NCBI GenBank assembly: GCA_028873155.1
Contig: JAGWML010000102.1
Location: 1-10,223 of the forward strand
Reading direction: 5' to 3'
From: Acidobacteriota bacterium
Lineage (GTDB): Bacteria; Acidobacteriota; Terriglobia; Terriglobales; Acidobacteriaceae
DNA: 10,223 nt
Below the pieces are notes generated by a model that saw only the letters and a list, made by a program, of their open reading frames with translations, was not told where the DNA came from and searched no databases. Every line of letters starts with the position of its first letter. Within the stretch, counting starts at the first letter, position 1. Position numbers and translations under genes: made by a program. Positions 5,898 through 10,223 of this stretch are shown here, piece after piece.

Positions 5898-8735
5898 ATG
5901 CAGACGCGGATGATGTGGGTGGCAGCTTTGCTGACAGGTGTTTGCGCCGGGGTGCACGTGCAGGCGCAGAGACGCGCCTTGCCGACGAGCAAGGAGTGGA
6001 TTGGGCCGATACCGGGCGCGCCGGAGCGGCTGAACAGTTTGCCGATGTCGATGGCGGTGTCGCCGGACGGGCGCTATGTGGTGACGGTGAATGCGGGCTA
6101 TGGCACGTATGAGTCGCACTATGAGCAATCGTTGGCGGTTCTGGACCGGCAAACTGGCGCGCTGACGGATTTTCCGGATGCACGGACGCTGGCGCGAAAG
6201 GCGAAGCAGACGCTGTACTCGGGGCTGGCCTTCAGCGGCGATGGTGGGCATCTGTATGTAAGCATGGCCTCGCTGACGGACCCCGAGGGCAAAGGCAAGG
6301 ACGCGACGGGCAGCGGGATTGCGGTGTATCGCTTTGCGCAGGGAAAGCTGGAGGCGGAGCGGTTCATCAAGCTGCCGATGGAGCCGCTGGCAGAAGGACA
6401 CGTGACGCGGCTGATTGGCGAGCGCGAGGGGACGATTGGGGTGCCGTATCCGGCGGCGCTGGCGGTGGTGGCGAGAGGCGGGCGCGAGAAGCTGCTGGTG
6501 GCCGAGAACCTTACGGACGCTGTGCTGCTGGTGGATGCGGCGACGGGCGCGGTGGAGCATCGGTTTGATGTCGCGGAGAACCGCGCGGTGCCGTCGGTGT
6601 ATCCGGGAGCGCTGGCATTGTCGCGCGATGGGAAGCGGGCCTTTGTGGCGCTGTGGAATGCGTCGGAGATTGTGGAGCTGCGGCTGACGGACGATACCGT
6701 GGGGCGCAAGCTGGCGTTGCTGAAGCCGTCGAACCCGTTGGTGACGGGGACGCATCCGTGCGCGTTTGCGTTGGCGCCGGATGGACGGACGCTGTATGTG
6801 GCGCTGGCGAATCGCGATGCCGTGGCCGCGGTGAACGTGGCTGCGGGGCAGCTAGCGGTGAAGGGCTACTTCGATGTGCGGTTACCGGGGCAGAGCTATT
6901 TTGGCGCGGAGCCGGTGGCGGTGACGACGAACGGAGAAGGCACGCAGCTCTATGTGGCAAACATGGCGAGCGATGCCGTGGCCGTGATGGACACGCGCAA
7001 GCTGACGGCGAGGGTGGAACGCGCGGGAATGGTGCGGCCGGATGGATTCATTCCCACGGACTGGCTGCCGTTTGCGATGACGTTTGTGCCTGCGGCGCAT
7101 GGTGGCGAGCTGCTGGTGGCGACGGCGAAGGGTCAGGGGACGGGGCCGAATAACTATCCGCAGCGCGAGACGCCGGAGACCCGCGAGGAGGACTGCCACT
7201 CGAAGAACACGTACATCGGGACGCTACTGTATGGATCGCTGGCGCGGATTCCGGAGACAGAAATTGCGCCGCACCTTGCGCAGTGGACGGAGACGGTGCT
7301 GGAGTCGAACCGCATGAAGGCGGCGGCGCAGCGGATTGAGTTTGCGAGCGGACGCGTGCATCCGATTCGCCACGTGATTTACATCATTAAGGAAAACCGT
7401 ACCTACGACCAGGTGCTGGGCGACCTGCGCAAGGATGGCAAGCCGGTGGGCAACGGCGATGCAAGCCTGACGATGTATGGGGCGTCGATTACTCCGAACA
7501 TTCACAAGCTGACGCTGCAGTTTGGCGTGCTGGATAACTTCTTCGACTCGGGTGAAGTGTCGGGCGACGGGCATGTGTGGTCGAATGCGGCGATTGGCAC
7601 GGATTATCTGGAGAAGACGTGGCAGCAGTCGTACCGCGGCAGTGAGCGGACGTATGACTATGAGGGCGTGGTGGCGGATGGATATCCGCTGCTCGAGAAG
7701 ATTCCCGATGTGAATGAGCCGGCGAGCGGGTATCTGTGGGGCGACCTGGCGGCGCATGGGAAGACGTACTACCACTTTGGCGAGTACATCTCGACGATCT
7801 TCTGCGATGAGCCGGCGGCGACGGATCCGCAACTGGGGCCGATGCTGGGCGGACACGCGTGCGCGCGGCCGGTAGTGAAGCCGGGCGAGCCGCTGCCGGC
7901 GGAGTGGGGCGGCGGCGTGAACAAGTGGCCGTGGGCGATTCCGCTGATGGCGGCGAACACGGCGACGAAGCCGGAACTGGTGGGGCACTTTGCACAGGAG
8001 ACGCCGGATTTCAATCTGGCGGTGCCGGACCAGATTCGGGTGGAGATTTTCCTGCGGCATCTGAAGCAGTGGGTCGCGGACAAACAGCAGGGCAGGGACA
8101 CGATGCCGAACTTCATCCAACTGCGCCTGCCCGATGACCACACGGCTGGAACGCAGCCGGGGATGCCGACGCCGAAGGCCAGCGTGGCCGACAACGACTT
8201 GGCCGTGGGGCGCGCTGTGGAGGCAATCTCGCACTCGCCCTTCTGGGAGGACACGGCGTTTTTCATTCTGGAGGACGATGCGCAGAACGGAGCGGACCAT
8301 GTGGACGCGCATCGGAGCTATGCGCTGGTAGTGAGCAAGTATGCGCCGCGTGGTGCGAGTGGAGCACCGTTTGTGGACAGCCATTTCTACTCGACGGTGA
8401 GCGTGGTGCGGACGATGGAGATGCTGCTGGGGCTGCCGCCGATGAACAACAACGACGCGTTTGCGTCGCTGATGGCGCCGCTGTTTACGGGGCCGGGGAA
8501 TCAAGCGGCGTACAACGCCGACTATTCGAATCGCGACAACGGGCTGATTTATACGGCCAACACGCAAAAGGCAGAAGGCGCGCGGGAGAGCATGAAGATG
8601 GATTTCAGCCATGCGGACCGTGCGGATGCGCGCAAGTTGAACGTGATTCTGTGGAAGGATGCGATGGGTGACAAGCCGGCGCCCGCGATGCTGAAGCGGA
8701 AAGCGACCAAGGCGCCGAAGGATGACGACGATTAG
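5898..8735 (+). CDS. YncE-like beta-propeller fused to acid-phosphatase-type phosphoesterase
   Basis: Exported two-domain protein of 945 residues, of the kind annotated as bifunctional YncE family / alkaline phosphatase family protein. Residues 1-24 are a signal peptide (cleavage near VQA/Q). About 45-410 is a seven-blade-type beta-propeller: repeated strands with Asp-Gly turns such as SPDGRYVVTV (55-64), SRDGKRAFVAL (242-252), APDGRTLYVALAN (293-305) and LYVANMASDAVAVMD (351-365). After a linker (about 415-485) comes a phosphoesterase domain of the AcpA/phospholipase C family: IIKENRTYDQVLGD (496-509), HVWSN (559-563), RLPDDHT (743-749), FILEDDAQNGADHVDAHR (789-806) and FYSTVSVVRTMEMLLG (830-845). 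Glu499-Asn500, Asp746-Asp747-His748, Glu792-Asp793 and His801/His805 are the likely metal or catalytic residues. The C-terminus is KDDDD. An in-frame ATG at 5805 would spoil the signal peptide and overlap nagA. The substrate is unknown; the propeller probably shapes the active-site entrance or binds a partner. Confidence 0.9.
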   Translation: MQTRMMWVAALLTGVCAGVHVQAQRRALPTSKEWIGPIPGAPERLNSLPMSMAVSPDGRYVVTVNAGYGTYESHYEQSLAVLDRQTGALTDFPDARTLARKAKQTLYSGLAFSGDGGHLYVSMASLTDPEGKGKDATGSGIAVYRFAQGKLEAERFIKLPMEPLAEGHVTRLIGEREGTIGVPYPAALAVVARGGREKLLVAENLTDAVLLVDAATGAVEHRFDVAENRAVPSVYPGALALSRDGKRAFVALWNASEIVELRLTDDTVGRKLALLKPSNPLVTGTHPCAFALAPDGRTLYVALANRDAVAAVNVAAGQLAVKGYFDVRLPGQSYFGAEPVAVTTNGEGTQLYVANMASDAVAVMDTRKLTARVERAGMVRPDGFIPTDWLPFAMTFVPAAHGGELLVATAKGQGTGPNNYPQRETPETREEDCHSKNTYIGTLLYGSLARIPETEIAPHLAQWTETVLESNRMKAAAQRIEFASGRVHPIRHVIYIIKENRTYDQVLGDLRKDGKPVGNGDASLTMYGASITPNIHKLTLQFGVLDNFFDSGEVSGDGHVWSNAAIGTDYLEKTWQQSYRGSERTYDYEGVVADGYPLLEKIPDVNEPASGYLWGDLAAHGKTYYHFGEYISTIFCDEPAATDPQLGPMLGGHACARPVVKPGEPLPAEWGGGVNKWPWAIPLMAANTATKPELVGHFAQETPDFNLAVPDQIRVEIFLRHLKQWVADKQQGRDTMPNFIQLRLPDDHTAGTQPGMPTPKASVADNDLAVGRAVEAISHSPFWEDTAFFILEDDAQNGADHVDAHRSYALVVSKYAPRGASGAPFVDSHFYSTVSVVRTMEMLLGLPPMNNNDAFASLMAPLFTGPGNQAAYNADYSNRDNGLIYTANTQKAEGARESMKMDFSHADRADARKLNVILWKDAMGDKPAPAMLKRKATKAPKDDDD

Positions 8736-8754
8736 AGCGCAGTTGGACTGCGCT
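8736..8754 (+). terminator. Perfect stem-loop after the phosphoesterase gene
   Basis: AGCGCAGT (8736-8743) and ACTGCGCT (8747-8754) form an 8-bp perfect stem with a 3-base TGG loop, starting at the base right after the TAG stop. No T-run follows, so it may act with Rho or as a 3' end stabiliser rather than as a textbook intrinsic terminator. It separates the phosphoesterase gene from the next one. Confidence 0.5.
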
Positions 8755-8836
8755 GTCAGACGGATGCAATCAGGCAGCAGACGTAGTGGGATGGGAGCCG
8801 TGTATGGTGGTATGCGGCAGAGATCCTTGTGTGTGC

Positions 8837-8841
8837 GGAGG
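8837..8841 (+). promoter_or_regulatory. Shine-Dalgarno choosing the GTG start at 8847
   Basis: GGAGG ends 5 nt before GTG 8847. It supports this start over the in-frame GTG at 8829, which has no comparable site and would put six extra residues in front of the twin-arginine motif. Confidence 0.6.
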
Positions 8842-8846
8842 GCGTT

Positions 8847-10211
8847 GTGAGCGGATTGGATCGGCGGAGTTTCTTGAAGGCAGCGGGAGCGGCATCGGTG
8901 AGCACGGTGATTGCGCCGCGGCTGCATGCGCTGGCAGTGGAAGAAGAGCCGGCGCGGATGTTGAGCGCGAATGACCAGATTCAGATTGCGCTGATTGGCG
9001 CGGGCGGGCAGGGACAGGGCGATACGAAGACCGCAGTGCAGGTGCCGGGCGTGAAGCTGGTGGCAGTGGCCGACTGCTACAACGGGCGGCTGGAGCGGAG
9101 CAGAGAACTGTGGGGCAAGGAGATCTTCACGACCCGCGACTACCGGGAGATTCTGGAGCGCAAAGATATTGATGCGGTGATCATCGGCACGCCGGACCAC
9201 TGGCACAAGCAGGCCAGCGTGGACGCGATGAAGGCGGGCAAGGATGTGTACTGCGAGAAGCCGATGATTCATCTCTACAGCGACGGGCCGGAGATGATTG
9301 AGGCGTCGCGCGCGACGGGAAGGATTTTGCAGATTGGCAGCCAGCGGGTGAGCTCCGTGCTCTATGCGAAGGCGAAAGAACTGCTGGAACAGGGCGCGAT
9401 TGGCAAGCTGAACATGGTGACGGCGCACTGGGACCGGAACTCGTCGATTGGCGCGTGGAACTACACGGTGCCTCCGGATGCTTCGACGGAGACGTGCGAC
9501 TGGGAGCGGTTTCTGGGCACGGCGCCGCAGATTCCGTTCAACGCGGAACAGTTTTTCCAGTGGCGCAAGTGGAAGGCCTACGGGAGCGGCGTGGCGGGTG
9601 ACCTGTTTGTGCACCTGTTCAGCGGGACGCATTTCATCACGGGATCGCATGGACCGACGCGGGGGATGGCGACGGGCGGACTGCGCTTCTGGAACGACGG
9701 GCGCAATGTGCCGGATGTGATGCTGGGGCTGTTTGATTATCGCGAGGGATTCAACCTGAGCCTGCACGTGAACTTTGTGGATGGCGGCGAAGAGAGCGAG
9801 AGCCTTGTGTTTACGGGCTCGGAAGGCACGATGGAGATTGGCTGGGGCGCGGTGACGGTGAATCGCGTGCCGCGCGAGACCGAGCCGGGCCTGACGGTGG
9901 AGACATTTCCCGAAGCAATGCAGAAGGAGATTGAGACGGCGTACCGGGCGAAGTATCCGCGGAAGCACTTTGAAGGCGCGCCGCCGGTGGGGTTTGAGAA
10001 GTATGTTGCGCCGCAGGGCTACAGCGACAGCTATGACCACTTCAGGAATTTCTTTGCGTCGGTAAGGTCGCGGAAGCCGGTGGTGGAGGACGCGGTGTTC
10101 GGGTATCGCGCGGCGGGAGCGGCGCTGCTGAGCAACCTGAGCTACGAGCGCGGGACAATTGTGCAGTGGGATCCGGATGCGATGAAGCTGGTGGGAATTG
10201 AGGCCAGTTAG
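8847..10211 (+). CDS. Tat-exported Gfo/Idh/MocA-family oxidoreductase
   Basis: NAD(P)-binding protein of 454 residues, normal length for the family. The N-terminus MSGLDRRSFLKAAGAA carries a twin-arginine signal (Arg6-Arg7), meaning export of a folded protein with bound cofactor, as known for Zymomonas glucose-fructose oxidoreductase. The Rossmann fold starts at IALIGAGGQGQGD (47-59), followed by LVAVADCYNGR (71-81), VIIGTPDHWHK (111-121) and the family signature CEKPMIH (136-142). Residues 250-258 (AGDLFVHLF) supply the likely Asp252/His256 pair. The central 180-400 region is the C-terminal alpha/beta domain, and YDHFRNFFASVRSRKP (396-411) is a typical late motif. It could be a sugar dehydrogenase or oxidoreductase, or an NAD-dependent glycosidase of the GH109 kind, which shares this fold and often a Tat signal; sequence reading cannot decide. 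A hairpin lies upstream, so it probably has its own promoter, which I could not place with confidence. Confidence 0.9.
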   Translation: MSGLDRRSFLKAAGAASVSTVIAPRLHALAVEEEPARMLSANDQIQIALIGAGGQGQGDTKTAVQVPGVKLVAVADCYNGRLERSRELWGKEIFTTRDYREILERKDIDAVIIGTPDHWHKQASVDAMKAGKDVYCEKPMIHLYSDGPEMIEASRATGRILQIGSQRVSSVLYAKAKELLEQGAIGKLNMVTAHWDRNSSIGAWNYTVPPDASTETCDWERFLGTAPQIPFNAEQFFQWRKWKAYGSGVAGDLFVHLFSGTHFITGSHGPTRGMATGGLRFWNDGRNVPDVMLGLFDYREGFNLSLHVNFVDGGEESESLVFTGSEGTMEIGWGAVTVNRVPRETEPGLTVETFPEAMQKEIETAYRAKYPRKHFEGAPPVGFEKYVAPQGYSDSYDHFRNFFASVRSRKPVVEDAVFGYRAAGAALLSNLSYERGTIVQWDPDAMKLVGIEAS

Positions 10212-10223
10212 ACTGGGTGGATG

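Noticed and set aside
5822..5992. 57-residue N-terminal extension of NagA
   Set aside because: The extension overlaps the divergent gene and lacks NagA similarity; the start at 5821 gives the normal NagA length and N-terminus.
7224..10040. Minus-strand open frame of 938 codons
   Set aside because: Same Arg/His-rich antisense composition; it spans two convincingly coding plus-strand genes and the gap between them. A codon-bias shadow.

Overview
The window is about 10.2 kb of GC-rich bacterial DNA (G/C-heavy third codon positions) holding seven complete protein genes and no RNA gene, insertion sequence or CRISPR array that I can see. The gene mix is an exported family-27 glycosidase, an exported c-type cytochrome, two exported alkaline-phosphatase-superfamily enzymes, an amino-sugar kinase, an amino-sugar-6-phosphate deacetylase and a Tat-exported Gfo/Idh/MocA protein. 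Together with protein style and base composition this suggests an Acidobacteriota soil bacterium (Terriglobia-like, e.g. Edaphobacter/Granulicella relatives). That placement is inference.

Layout. Bases 1-272 are non-coding as far as I can tell and hold short repeats and a stem-loop. A minus-strand alpha-galactosidase-like GH27 gene (273-1652) is divergent from a plus-strand run: cytochrome c (1814-2323), a nucleotide pyrophosphatase/phosphodiesterase-type enzyme (2411-3727) and a BadF/BadG-type N-acetylhexosamine kinase (3746-4654). The last two genes are only 18 bp apart and are probably co-transcribed. The kinase converges, 9 bp apart, on a minus-strand nagA (4664-5821). nagA is divergent from a large plus-strand gene (5898-8735) encoding a beta-propeller fused to an acid-phosphatase-like phosphoesterase. 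A clean stem-loop follows that gene, and then comes the Tat-signal oxidoreductase-family gene (8847-10211).

How the genes may work together. The kinase plus NagA can take a free N-acetylhexosamine to hexosamine-6-phosphate in the cytoplasm. The exported GH27 enzyme, and perhaps the Tat-exported Gfo/Idh/MocA protein if it is GH109-like, could release galactose or N-acetylgalactosamine from glycans outside. The two exported phosphoesterases could strip phosphate from nucleotides, nucleotide sugars or other esters. No nagB deaminase, transporter or regulator gene lies in the window, so the pathway is incomplete here.

The most unusual signals are regulatory. Three genes (GH27, nagA, propeller-phosphoesterase) each have a TGn-type extended -10 box ending exactly 7 nt before the ATG and no Shine-Dalgarno sequence, the geometry expected of leaderless transcripts. 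An inverted repeat sits almost exactly midway between the divergent nagA and phosphoesterase starts. By contrast, the cytochrome gene has a perfect TATAAT and a leader of about 60 nt with a good Shine-Dalgarno.
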